Shown here piece by piece: positions 11,421-22,139 of a stretch of DNA of 64,000 nt (its first letter is position 1; every line of letters begins with the position of its first letter). A program made the translations under genes and the position numbers. Under the pieces are notes generated by a model that saw only the letters and a program-made list of their open reading frames with translations, was not told where the DNA came from and made no database searches. The stretch is from Macrocystis pyrifera. Lineage: Eukaryota > Sar > Phaeophyceae > Laminariales > Laminariaceae. The stretch lies in NCBI GenBank assembly GCA_031763025.1, contig JASSKH010000021.1, positions 9,543,358 to 9,607,357 of the forward strand, written 5' to 3'.

Positions 11421-13229
11421 CCATCAACGCATCACTGCTTGACAACGTACTCACTCGAGGGCGAACGTGCTACCCATAGTAGGGCACATGCAGCTCAATC
11501 AAAAACTGAAATCACGCGAGCACCAAGGGGCTCTCTGCCCAGGAGTGGTAGTCTGCTTCAAAACCGGAATAACTGCTGTCTGAAGGCCATCATTCGACCG
11601 GAGCTACGAACGCACGAACTGATTTTTTTCAAAGTGTTGTTTTGCGTTTGAATTGCGAAACACGTGAAAACCTAGGCGCAGAAATATCGTGCGGTTCGTC
11701 GCGACTCGACTCGGTATGATTTTACGGGTTCATATCCGCCGTACTATTGCGTACAATTTATTATAAACTACGAACGCACGTCGTTTTTTTCAAATGTCGA
11801 TACACTTGTATCTATCCGTGGTGGTCATCGTAGTACTTGCAAGGAGTTTACACTGACGGAAACGGCCGGCGGCCGGGGAAGACGTAAACAGAAGTGCGCA
11901 AAACCAATAAACTGGTCAAATGAGTCGCTTGACTTGAAACCCACAAGAAGCAAGTATATCCATGTAGTCGCGACGACCACATTTTTCCCTGCAAGCTAGT
12001 AACAAAAAACGCGAGCTTTATCGCGGAGAAGAGCCCCTACCCGCTCCAAACGACCACGGGGAAATACCTTTTCGAACGCCCAGCCTCGGGAAAGTGTAAT
12101 GAAAACACCAGAGCCAAGCACGTTCACGCTCTGTCGTTGGTGCTCCACGGAGGACGAAGATTGCCGTTGATGTCCGTCGCGACTAGAGCCGGATTGTTTC
12201 CCTCTCCGTGGTGATTGGCATGTATCCCCACCGACCGTCCTTGACCTTTTCACCGATGACAAAAAATAAATGAATTTACGCACAAGCTACGGCTTCAATT
12301 GGTCTGTGGGTCGGTTTGTTTGTCGGTAGATCGATGGGTCGATCCAATCGCTGAGTAGCAAAAAACAAAGTACAAGGTACTGTTGGAAACTACTGGTAGG
12401 TAGGAGAGGAGGTCAGTACGTCAGTAGTTTCATCCGTAGGTAGGTGATTAGCGCCATCTGCACCCAACCCAGCTTCACAAAAGTGTACGACAATCCCCTT
12501 TGGCCGCTGTCACATCACGTAAGAGGGACATTATCACTTCCGTCACTGCCACAAGTCCTACCGTGCTACCAGGGGTATTTCCGCTACCAGTGCCAAATCT
12601 ACTACCGTAAGGTACGAGAGATTACTAGTACGTAGTCCGCGGGTACGAAGGTCGGCGTCGGTTTACCGCATCCAAACATTTTTAGGCTTTCGAACAGAAT
12701 TATACTCCTGTTACACCGAACGTGCTGAATATATGTATCCCGTCAGGCACGCCAGACAAAAAAGGCACCGCTAGAATGGACGTCCGTGTCGACTTCCCGA
12801 AGACAAAGGAGGGCACACATAACTACAAAATCAGTGTCCATGGATTGATGTTGTCGTGACGCATAAAAAAACGCGTTGCGCAGGGTTTTCCGTTTCTCCT
12901 TTGCCCGGAAACCCAGTTGAAACAATCGCTTGAGAGTGTGTGTGTGGCATTGCGCGCAAATATATTGGTGGCCGTTTCGGCCTGAGTCGGTCAATCCAGG
13001 AACCACAACGACAACAATTAGAAACGAGACCATAGGAATGTCACAGCTGGGGTGCACCCACTGCTTCTGAAGCTCCTCACCGGACGACCGCAATACGTCA
13101 TCCAAGAAATGTGGCTAGGGTCTAATTGCGTAAACGACAACAAAGCTAGTTGTTGGTATTAGGCAGCTCGACATGCGGGTACCACCGGAAAAATTTATGT
13201 ACCTTCAACCGAATTTCACAGATACTGAG

Positions 13230-13615
13230 CAGTCCGTTGTTTTCCTGAGCTTCGTTTATTGTGAAGCATGATGGCAACAAAGTATCAACCCAATCGTAGG
13301 TCGTCGTTGCAAAAGAGCTTGGCGAATCGAATGCGACAATCCTCTGACCATGCCGTAATTCTCGACGTCAGATGTTCTAAACCACGAGGAGCTCAACAGC
13401 TCTGTCCTCGTGTTCGGCATGCTCGGGTCGTACTCGAGATCCTTTCAGGCAGAAGTCTCCGCAGTGAAGTCCCAGTATGGGACGGTCAGTTCGGGGTTGA
13501 TGAGCTGCAGACTGAAGTCGAACCAACGGGTGATGAGCGAGTGGCTAACCAGGAAGCCGAGTCCGTCGTGAAACTGAAGGAAGGTAAAGACGGTGTAAAG
13601 GGGAGTTTGATTTAC
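13230..13615 (-). pseudogene. Tyrosinase-like, first copper-site exon
   Basis: The minus-strand reading from about 13615 is YTVFTFLQFHDGLGFLVSH, then LITRWFDFSLQLINPELTVP and YWDFTAETSA, ending in a TGA at 13445-13447. The same frame resumes with KDLEYDPSMPNTRTELLSSS, and a second frame carries TYDWVDTLLPSCFTINEAQE. His-rich FxHDxxGFLxxH followed by PYWDF is the hallmark of the first copper site and the segment behind it. The premature stop and the frame change mark it as decayed. Confidence 0.68.
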
Positions 13616-14156
13616 CACGGTCGGGATATATCAAGCCGGGGGGGCGGGATCCCTACCATGGTACCGGTTTCAAGTTCAACTAATTCGTATTCGAGCCATG
13701 CCTGTACAGTGCAGTAAGAGGGGTATACATGGCCCCTAAATTCGCTAGCCTAAACGGCGGCATATCTCTCGACGCAGCAAACGCCCACAATGTTGTATTT
13801 CCAAGCATATTATAACCCATTAGCACATAGATACTTATATTTTATAGCTGGTGTGGCACCCGACTCGTGAAAGGCATTATACCTACGAGATATGACCTGG
13901 GATGCCACACGTCGTGCGAAAGCTCTGCAGAGTCTCGTCGGCTACGGAGTCCACGGCATAGGCTTGACTGTAACGCCGTTGGATATCGTAGCTCGTGGAA
14001 GGAACAACGAAGGTCTTTATCGCCGACTGCCCCGTCGGCTGCTCTGTGCCCGTGAGGCTGTGCCTTTGGTGCAAAAACACCATTATGTGCCTTCGCGCCT
14101 GTGTCTGTGGTGTGGAGATACCCATCCCAAATAATATTCATGCATCGTTATGACAG

Positions 14157-14232
14157 CACTTCGTGTTCGCACAGTGCCCCTTTATTCCTGAGACACTTCG
14201 GGTTCGCTCAGTGCCCCTGTTTTCCCCGAGAC
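14157..14232 (+). repeat. Two-unit tandem repeat, 37-bp period
   Basis: CACTTCGTGTTCGCACAGTG and its continuation repeat after 37 bases as CACTTCGGGTTCGCTCAGTG, each ending in a CCxGAGAC tail. The two units differ at a handful of positions. No function can be given. Confidence 0.6.
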
Positions 14233-14568
14233 GCTCGATATCGTGACTTCCTCTGCAGCCTCGACTCCAAAAACGCATGTCTCCTGTTCGCATCAAGGTT
14301 TCAACCTAGGACGCTCCTCCCCAACAGGTGAATACCAACGAAGTTCCCGCACAGGATTTGCGTCAATGTGTGCTTTACAACCAAAATCAACAGGACAACC
14401 CCTCGGGACTGGGGCTTGCATAGACATCGCGGGCTTTGAGTGCAGTGGCCAAACGTGCTTTATTGCGCGTGCGACGTCCCCCTGCCACATAGCACTGCCG
14501 CCGTCCCTGCCGAACATAAAATAGTGTGACTACACATATACTGGAAGGAGACGATACCGCCACCTATA

Positions 14569-15036
14569 TTACGAGTTCTTTAGTCGTGCGGGGCGTCCTG
14601 TCTCGCGTCCCCTCAGGTTTCGAATGAGCAAACGCTTCAGCCCTAAACAAGCTGCCATCGACTTGCGTTTGTGTTCAATCAATGCTCTATTTATAGCGTC
14701 CTGCGTCTTTTTCAACTGCTTTATTGCAACTGAAGACTTCCCGAAACGAAACTGAAAGTCAACGATCCATCGACATATCGGTGAGTGGGTTCTTGCGTGC
14801 TTGGCCTGAGTACTTTCGTGCCGACTACAGTGGGTACCCCGACTCTGAAGACGTGTTTTCGGGGCCGAAAGCAGGTCTCTCAACCAGTGTTCTCTCATAC
14901 CCCGACTATTAATCATAAGCGGTTGTTCTCTCTCGACCTTTTTTTCGACTTGCAACGTGAGGTGTTGTCGAAATAATGTTCGTTTAAGAGCACCGGCCAC
15001 GCCACTGCCCCTGAGATGACACGATATGGCATGCAC
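14569..15036 (-). CDS. Hypothetical basic protein, 155 codons
   Basis: A single minus-strand frame of 155 codons is open and ends in TAG/TAA-rich sequence at 14569. The C-terminal half is basic, with an amphipathic stretch (SSVAIKQLKKTQDAINRALI) that could be helical, ending GRETGRPARLKNS. I recognise no family, no signal peptide and no splice support. It lies upstream of the tyrosinase-like pseudogene on the same strand. It may be a chance frame. Confidence 0.25.
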   Translation of the reverse strand: MHAISCHLRGSGVAGALKRTLFRQHLTLQVEKKVEREQPLMINSRGMREHWLRDLLSAPKTRLQSRGTHCSRHESTQAKHARTHSPICRWIVDFQFRFGKSSVAIKQLKKTQDAINRALIEHKRKSMAACLGLKRLLIRNLRGRETGRPARLKNS

Positions 15037-15966
15037 TCGAAGTTAAATGTGACTGTATGGATGCACGACACGCCGTTAGCATGATTGGATAATATAACCA
15101 CAAGCTCCCACCGGAAGGTTGCTGAGCCAATTTTTCACGCTCTTTAGGCCGCTGTCCATAGATCTTACGATTCATCCCACGGTGGTAGTGGTAGTACTCG
15201 ATATTTTATGACATGTTGAGCTCCTCAAACAGGCAATATTACTGGTGTGTATGACACGTTTACGATTACATTATTGCATTGTTTAGGACTATCTACCGTG
15301 TAGAAATCATGGTTGGGTTGCAGCGACGACCTTGATCGAAGTCCTTTTTCGGGTAAGATGTTCCGCTGAGCCCATGACGACCTCAGCAATGATGGGATCG
15401 TTCCTGCGGTGAGATAAGTGCCCAACAGGTTGAGTCGGCGAAATCGCGGCAAGCGTTTTGGTTTATCGCCGCGTCAGAGGTATCCCGGAAAAAAGTGTGT
15501 AGAGGTTAGGTTCATCACCCCCGGGATGCTCGCTATCTTCAACCACAACTCTATTTTTCAATAATATCGATGGCAGCAACTTAAACAGAGCAATGCGGTC
15601 TTCCTGCTGCATGAAACCGTGCGGTACAGACGAGAGCAGCCCTCCTAAAACATGGAGGTCTACAACGATTGGGAAGGCGTGTCACAAAGCTTATTTTTTT
15701 TATCTGTTTCGTAATCAGGGATATTCCACGCTTTTTACGTTTTCTTAGTTCAAGCTCGTAGCCCTCTTTTAACATTTACTGTATCATGACGCTATGTGCT
15801 ACGAATATATTCAGAAGCCGGGGTATCTTCTGCGTTGCATATTTTCGGCGGCTTCCGATTTGTGCAGTTGGCACGTTTTTTTTCGATACCACCTGAGTCC
15901 ATTCGCCTCAAAATCCATTGACATCGTCGTCACTACCACCGACCTCGCGTCGCCATGTCTTTTGCT

Positions 15967-16161
15967 TCAATCGTTGTTAGTACTACCTTCAGGCCACCGG
16001 GCGGTGCCCAAAACGTTCTTTGGCCTGAATCGTCTCACGTGGTCGCAGGTGTCGCTCCTGGTGGCCATGAAGTGAACCCGGTTTATTATGTCGTAGATGT
16101 CAGCATAGTCTTTCCCGGAAAGCTCTTCTCCGTTGCTACCGTCCCCATCCGCAAGGACCAC
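15967..16161 (-). other. Possible exon, unassigned
   Basis: A minus-strand open frame reads GKDYADIYDIINRVHFMATR, then DTCDHVRRFRPKNVLG. Composition and codon use are protein-like and better than in neighbouring frames. It lies upstream of the tyrosinase-like pseudogene on the same strand and could be one of its missing 5' exons or part of another gene; nothing in it proves either. Confidence 0.22.
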
Positions 16162-16322
16162 AATTGCAACATCTGTAAAATATCACGTGGTCGTCAGAAT
16201 TGCCGGAGTAAGCAAATAGAGAGTACGCATTTAATACATGGTATGCACGCCAGAATTAGAATTGTTGGGATCCATGTTTCAGCGGAGACGAGACGGTTCC
16301 CACAACACAATAGTGAAATTAA

Positions 16323-16410
16323 CCCCTTTAGTGCTGCAGTCCCATTATGGAGATAATCCAGTCTAATTCCAAGTGGTTTGTCCCCAAACGGAACTGCAGT
16401 CCTAAAAGGG
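16323..16410. mobile_element. piggyBac-type MITE, 88 bp, TTAA-flanked
   Basis: The element is flanked on both sides by TTAA (16319-16322 and 16411-16414), the duplicated target of piggyBac transposons. Ends are CCCCTTTAGTGCTGCAGTCC on the left and GGAACTGCAGTCCTAAAAGG plus G on the right, inverted repeats of about 20 bases with few mismatches. Starting with CCC next to TTAA is typical of piggyBac. There is no coding capacity. Only one copy was found here. Confidence 0.72.
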
Positions 16411-16699
16411 TTAATGGCGTTACACAATTGTACATGCTTCATTCTCACGGCGTAGCGCTTTGCAGACCAACATCACAACTTGCGTACAGCAGAGCACGAC
16501 TTACACGCCTCTTGAAGTAATGGGCGATCGTGCAGCACCACACATACAATGCGGAAGGTTGCTTTTATGTATATCGTATTGTTTCTTATTCCCACAAGAC
16601 AAAACTAACTGTACGCATAAAAAATGTTTTGAAGTGCCTGGCGGATCTCTGGCGGTTCTTCGGGCCTGAGCATGACTCTTTCGACAGTATGACTTTATA

Positions 16700-17020
16700 C
16701 TTTGCACATGGAACGCAGTTCCCAGTTGGCACTTTGACCCCGCATTGGACCCGTCCCTTTTGACAACCAGGTCCCAAGTTAAGAGCTCCAAGCAACGATA
16801 AAAGTCCTCCAGGCCCGTGTGACGGCCACTAACCCGTAGTATCCGGCCCCCATTCGGTATTGTATTGCATTTATTTTTCGTATACTTGCAGCGTACCTGT
16901 TGCAGTACGGGCAGCCATTATTAACCTCTATTGGTCTGCAACAGGTACGCTGTTCCCTTTAGTGGCTTTGTCCCGCAGTTGACCCTTCTTATTCGACAAC
17001 CTGGCCCCAACCAAGATCCA
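16700..17020. repeat. Two related segments and a 16-bp inverted repeat
   Basis: The segment from about 16707 (GGAACGCAGTTCCCAGTTGG onwards, with GACAACCAGGTCCC) resembles the one from about 16943 (GGTACGCTGTTCCCTTTAGT onwards, with GACAACCTGGCCCC), suggesting an old local duplication. A perfect inverted repeat, AGCGTACCTGTTGCAG at 16890-16905 and its complement at 16936-16951, could form a hairpin with a 30-base loop. It may mark the end of an unrecognised element. Confidence 0.4.
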
Positions 17021-17329
17021 CCTGATATTACAGTACGCATCGCACGGTCGCCGAAGCCCACTTGGGGCACTGCCTTTATTTTGGTATTTGAGAGTACATA
17101 TGTACACATTCGCATTGAATTTACCAGGTCGGCCAAAGGAGGCCCTGCGGGGCTTGAAATATCCCTTGTTCTCAAACGGGCCCACGGTGCTTTTGGAATT
17201 CTTTCGCTGACATCACTTCTGGCGCCGACCTATTCAGTTAACACTGGGGAAATAAACCTTGGGATCGCTACCGGTATGCGATGCACGTCCATGCAAGGAC
17301 GTCGTAATATATACCAGGTGCTAAAGTAG

Positions 17330-18438
17330 GCCCTAACCCTTGAGGCGCGCCTTCAGAAGTAACGTGTTCACTTGTTTAAGAAAAGGGGTATCTTGAAGGT
17401 TGTTCCGAGCCTGATCGAGCCCAAGTAACGATTTTTGAGGTCAGCACAAACGGAAGGCCACCGGCAACCCAATAAACAGGGCACAGTCGAGACCCTAGTT
17501 GAACGAAGTCCGTATGCATAAAGAACTATATCTCCGTGTAAACCAAACGCCTACATTGCAAATGCCTCTCGCCCTTGTCCCCGTCAAGGTGACACTAGTT
17601 GATTCAGGGACTTCGTCAGAACGTTTTTGAAAACAAGCACGCCGTTTTCGTTGATAAGACCGTGAAATTTCGCCCACAACTTCCGTGCCCTTTTCCCGAG
17701 TGGTTCATAGAGGGGGTGCATAGTTTTTTTCTTTTTTCCCTTTCCGTCGTCTGGGGCGTTTTTTTCTGAATATTAGCTTTTCTGGGAAACCGGATATCTA
17801 GCGAACAAAAACAAACTGCACTTACTTTCAATCTGTGTGATTATGCCAGGGACAGCAACCCCCCGGCCTACCCACACCACACACCACACTCGTAAGGAAA
17901 CCGCCATTGCCGACAGCAGGAAAGAGACAGCCCACAAGGTAGAAACAAATCAAGAGGCGGACTCGCGTAGTAAATACAAACTGTCGACGCTACTGGTACG
18001 GCAAACCTCTGTAACCGCTTTGAATGCGACGTTGCTGTGTTTTGATTCCCAGTTTTTGTCATTGTTCGTCCTTCCTAAACTTTGATATCAAGTAAGTCCT
18101 TGTGAGATTTTCTCCTGCCATAATCCGATTGAGGCAATTAATGTGTTTGAGCAGCTCCAAATAAACATACGGAAAGTTGCGGCTACTTTACGTATCCGCG
18201 AATGGGTTGCATAAATACCCATTTTGTTTTTTCTAATTTTCCAGGGTCTCGGGCGAGAGAAATGAACGCCCCTTGACCCCACAGCAATATCGATTGAATG
18301 GTACTTCGTACACATTTCCTACTTCTGCGTCTGCGCTCCATGACATGGTCGAGCGGCGCACCGCCCAACGCTAGATTTGCCCCCGCACGCAAGCGTTGAC
18401 GTATAAGTGACAACGGTGACTCGGGCGTAGTTTGCGCC
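17330..18438. other. No recognised gene
   Basis: No domain, repeat or RNA gene was recognised. Open frames are short and overlap on both strands. Confidence 0.45.
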
Positions 18439-18822
18439 ATGGATCTATCCTCATTTTCGAGGCGCTTGATGGCGATGTCGTGGAAGGAACACGGAAAGTC
18501 GCTCCAACCCGCGCCCATGATTGATGCGGACCAAGAGCTGGCAGCGACAAAAGAGCATGCAACCGAAACCGCACCAGAGGAGGCGAACAGAGAGAAGAGT
18601 ACCCAAGCCCAGGACAAAGAGCCCAGGAGCAGCGAAAGCCTACGCCAAGTAGACCCAGAGCGGGATGATGTGATACCAATCCATAAGCGTCGGCAACAGG
18701 CGACTTCCACAAGTAAGCGAGGAAGGCGAGTGAGGCATCCATCATCTATGTCGGCCACTGCAAAAAAAGAGGATGGGCGAGATTGTGCGGTGATTCAGCG
18801 AGCGGGGTTAAGGAGAGGATGA
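18439..18822 (+). CDS. Hypothetical charged protein, 127 codons
   Basis: An open plus-strand frame begins at an ATG and codes for a charged, probably disordered protein rich in Glu, Ala, Arg, Ser and Gln (for example ATKEHATETAPEEANREKST and KRRQQATSTSKRGRRVRHPS). A second frame from about 18818 carries LFEPNSMPSVRVQMSTDGVP and is also protein-like. The longer antisense frame over the same DNA (191 codons) is Ser/Ala-biased and looks like its mirror. No family was recognised; a broken mobile-element coding region is possible. Confidence 0.28.
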   Translation: MDLSSFSRRLMAMSWKEHGKSLQPAPMIDADQELAATKEHATETAPEEANREKSTQAQDKEPRSSESLRQVDPERDDVIPIHKRRQQATSTSKRGRRVRHPSSMSATAKKEDGRDCAVIQRAGLRRG

Positions 18823-19023
18823 AAAGCTGTCGGATCGTACGAACTACTGACACCCTGTTTGAACCTAATTCAATGCCATCTGTACGGGTGCAGATGTCTA
18901 CGGATGGGGTGCCTGAAGTATTCACGAGTGCTATTACAGGGGACCATACAAGCTGGGGGCCAGACAAAAAATTGATGAACCATCCGCACGTCGGGTGTCG
19001 TAACCCATCACGAATTAGGACTT

Positions 19024-19607
19024 GAAATTTGGAGGCACCAACCGTGACACAACACTTCGTGTACGAAAAACAATATATATATTAACGTAAGACATGTTTA
19101 TCAGTCGACCTGATCGCGACGAAATACTGGTGAAAACTTGAAAAAAAAGCTGATTTTCAACACCAACTTCGTAGGAAAGTCGTCGTTCCCGATCAAGGCC
19201 AAATTTGGTGGAGATATAGCTGAAAACCCTTCGAAAAGACCGATATTATTAGTTTGAGTGCCCAATTCGTCACCCACCGAGAGACATCGCCGCAACACGA
19301 CTTCCATACATAACACAAGTAATTACGAACATTTTTTTTGTTTTTCTGCGATGCCACGTTCAATTTACGAGTATCGACCTGAAAAAATAACCCCGTATTT
19401 CCACATACATTTATACCAGGTATGCAAATAAACAGAAATCGAGTCCTTTTCCTTGATTTTTTTCTCGGCCTAATCTCAGTAACAAACAAGAGAAGGACTT
19501 GTTTTCCATTTGTGGGCTGACGCATGATCAACACCGTGTTAACAAATCGCATCCAAATACGTAGTATGGAGCGGGGCGTGTACGATCAACCGATTTGGCT
19601 GACCCAG
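19024..19607. other. No recognised gene
   Basis: AT-rich intergenic sequence; nothing recognised. Confidence 0.45.
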
Positions 19608-19685
19608 CTCGTAGTAAATAGGATCTACGGTACACAAAAAAAAACTTAATGTTCACCGCTTTTTACTATTAATGACACTATTTCG
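19608..19685. mobile_element. TA-flanked MITE, partial copy 2
   Basis: GTAGTAAATAGGATCTACGG followed by TACACAAAAAA matches the inner left part of the TTACGGGGG family (compare GTAAATAGGACCTACGGTAC at 20577). The right side is degenerate and both outermost ends are missing. An old, truncated copy. Confidence 0.5.
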
Positions 19686-20561
19686 CCCTTTCGTCATGGC
19701 CTCCCGTATTAGAGCCCGACAGGTATGCCTCTTTTTGCAGAGCCTGGGATTTCGACACTGGAGAGCATGATGTTTGCGCGTGAGCCGCAACAAGACTGGT
19801 AAAATTGTGAGGATAGGGTCAGAGGTGGAGACCAGTGAGGAGTAGGAAAACGATCTGAACAAGGAGGAGGCTGGACTGTACGTAGACTATAGAGAGAAAT
19901 TTACAGCTAGCTGCAGAAGAAGCAGCAGCAACACCAGAAGAATGAGGAAGGCGTAAAACCTCGGTGCGGGATGAAATGGGAATGGAAGAAAAAACCCTAC
20001 GATGCCGTAGATAGGCACGTCCCGTGCAGAATAACAAGATTAATGTAAATTATATTAAACCACCCTGAACTTGACGGTCCCGTGCAGAAAGAAGGGAGGA
20101 AAAAAGGAGTAGAAGAAGAAAGAAGAAGAGGAAGAAGAAGAGTAGAGGAGGCAGAGGAGTGGGCCCCTCTCTAGCCTCCTCCCTTCTTCGTCCCAAACCC
20201 CACAAACACAAACAAGGGAGCCAAGAAAACCACGGCTGACCCTATAATTGTGCCCAACAGTCGTAGTCCACAAACAAATATATGTTGTCCACCGATACAT
20301 CGTCTAGTAATATATGTATCTCAACTCCATATTGTTTCCCACTGGCAATTCCAGGAATTCTCATATGCGAAGGATCTTCCGCCATGCGTGCTACAAACGC
20401 AAGACTCTTACGTGCCACATCTCTGCGGTGATCCCTCGTCCCATGTATTGCTAAATGCAAGACTCACGTACTAGTGCTGTACTGTTCATGGCTGCGTTGT
20501 TTCTCGCATAAATAATATTTTATACCAACAAAATACTATCACCATTGTAAAGGGGAAACTA
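19686..20561. other. Intergenic with GAA/GAG microsatellite
   Basis: A purine microsatellite of GAA, GAG and GGA units spans roughly 20095-20160. Nothing else was recognised. Confidence 0.5.
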
Positions 20562-20669
20562 TTACGGGGGTCCATAGTAAATAGGACCTACGGTACAGAC
20601 GAACACCTATTTATTTCCGTATTTTCACTAACGACATTTAGTCCTATTTACTATGATGGTCCCCCGTAA
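20562..20669. mobile_element. TA-flanked MITE, copy 3 (TTACGGGGG family)
   Basis: A complete 108-bp copy with TA on both sides (20560-20561, 20670-20671). The left end is TTACGGGGGTCCATAGTAAA and the right end TTTACTATGATGGTCCCCCG followed by TAA. The terminal inverted repeats extend about 28 bases with a small indel. Non-coding centre. Confidence 0.85.
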
Positions 20670-20671
20670 TA

Positions 20672-21825
20672 CGTGCCGTCACGTGCTACAATAGCAGTAA
20701 ACTGAAGTGTCCCTCCTGTCGTACCAATAAATTACCCGCTGTATATTATCGCAGGAAGAAAAATACAGACACTTTTTCATCACCGTACACAAAGCAGTGA
20801 CTGCCTGACCTTGAATGATATACCACATCAAGTATGTGCCGATACTCGTACCAATTATTATGTACTACACAACCATGCAGGATAAGGAATCCTCCCTAAT
20901 TCCTAATTACCCTGTCCTGTTGAAAGAAAAAGTCTAGCAACCATCCTTCAGAAAACTTCACATCACGAATCCACACTCGTACAAGAAATGTCCACCAACT
21001 ATAGGTATATAGACGTATTGTAAGGAGACACGCGACACAACGACGTGAGTTCCCATTACACCAACAGCAGGAGTTGCACGGTTAAATAATCTCACAAAGT
21101 AGCCGCCAGCTTCGACTTCCGCCGCGCCATGGTCACTCCCGTTGCCGGCTGAGCGCGAGGGTAAACAAGAAAATGTAGTAAGCGGAGACGAATGCCCCGA
21201 GGTTGGTAGGAACAATGAGCTAGACGATAGCTGTCCGGAGGACAAGGGTTTGGGCCATCGGGTGCTTATTATGTCGGTTAAGGCGTTTGACGACGTCGAG
21301 CAGGGTGAGAGCATGTGGTGGACGACGCATTGGTACGGGATGCTTTCGCAGTAGCTTGGTGGGAAGGGGACGAAGCCGGGATGTCGACAACTTGCCCGGC
21401 AGAGGAAGAGGCGGGCACGCGACGCCATGTCACTGCCTACAGGATAGAGCATTCGCTCGAAAAAAAGACGTAATTTCCATTTTCTTTGATATCATTTGTT
21501 GGTCCCGTCTGCATTATTTATGGTTGGTTGTGCTCGCTAGACTAATACATCGTACCACGTGCAAGCAGTAAGTATTAACAGTCGTTCTGTCTCGTAGGCT
21601 GGATCCTGCATCCTACCAACACGTTCGAAGGTCTCAACTGCTGTTTGATATTTCTTACGAGCTTTTAATGATTTGTGTTGGTGAATGGCAAAATTGGTGG
21701 CGATTTCGTTAAATTCGGCGTCTATCTCTGTTTGAGCAACCACATCAACATGCGTTCGCGTGAAATTCCAGTAATAGCGAAAGTTTCCTTTGGGTTTATT
21801 CATACTAGTGCGTCCCCTATCATAG
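20672..21825. other. No recognised gene
   Basis: A 164-codon minus-strand frame (20958-21452) and shorter plus-strand frames overlap here, but no domain or splice support was found. Nothing else recognised. Confidence 0.4.
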
Positions 21826-21925
21826 AGAGCTTAGTAGGTGGTCCGCGTGCCTACACAAAGATGATTGTTGTGGATTTTATTCTTGCCGAGTGCATACACT
21901 CGTAGGGACTTCTCGTTGCAGAAGA
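21826..21925 (+). mobile_element. tRNA-derived SINE, head fragment
   Basis: CTTAGTAGGTGGTCCGCGTG and CTCGTAGGGACTTCTCGTTG match the head of the SINE at 37866 (GCTTGGTAGGTGGTCCGCGA, GCTCGTAGGGACTTTTTTTC). The polymerase III B-box region is diverged here. The body is missing, so this copy is truncated. Confidence 0.55.
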
Positions 21926-22139
21926 AATGATCAGAGGTCCTATTAAAACTTGTGAGCTCGGATCTTCAGGTTGGTAGGCTGTTCAGGTACGTTGCTTCCA
22001 GTTGGGATCAAAGTACGGGCGAAGACGCAACCCACCCCCTGACCCTAACCCTTACCCAAAACCGAAGCCTAAACTGGCCATCAACGCATGAACGCGGCTG
22101 CGACACGTTTTCATTGAACCAGGAAAATGTTCAGTGCGG

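Larger units (their letters stand above)
7223..13615 (-). pseudogene. Tyrosinase-like gene, decayed, multi-exon
   Basis: Four minus-strand blocks read in order like the type-3 copper tyrosinase family expanded in brown algae. 13.6-13.2 kb holds the first copper-site region (FHDGLGFLVSHSLITRW, then VPYWDFT). 10.4-10.1 kb holds a linker with GTMHLWLRGVMDCE. 9.39-9.26 kb holds a Cys-rich linker with GTCDCLGHDLTQGDD. 7.73-7.22 kb holds the second copper-site helix (FWAFHLRTERL) and the tail DIDGFEVKTGIR...YVYDTFMWDHC. The gaps behave as introns of 0.7-3 kb, and the intron stretches show no other gene. The gene appears dead: an in-frame TGA lies at 13445-13447 just after PYWDFTAETSA, a TAA at 10213-10215, and the frame changes after about 13.33 kb and at about 10.42 kb. 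FWAFHLRT also replaces the usual FWxxHPTxxR. Family members use paired copper ions to oxidise phenols. The N-terminal exons were not found; open frames at 14.6-16.2 kb on the same strand are candidates. Family assignment is from memory of the motifs. Confidence 0.68.

Noticed and set aside
13268-13717. 149-codon plus-strand frame
   Set aside because: It is antisense to the tyrosinase-like first copper-site exon, which has recognisable motifs.
22041-22056. CCCTAACCCTTACCC, and TTAGGGTTAGGATT near 35050, as interstitial telomere repeats
   Set aside because: Only two imperfect units each, which may be chance; not enough to claim telomeric origin.
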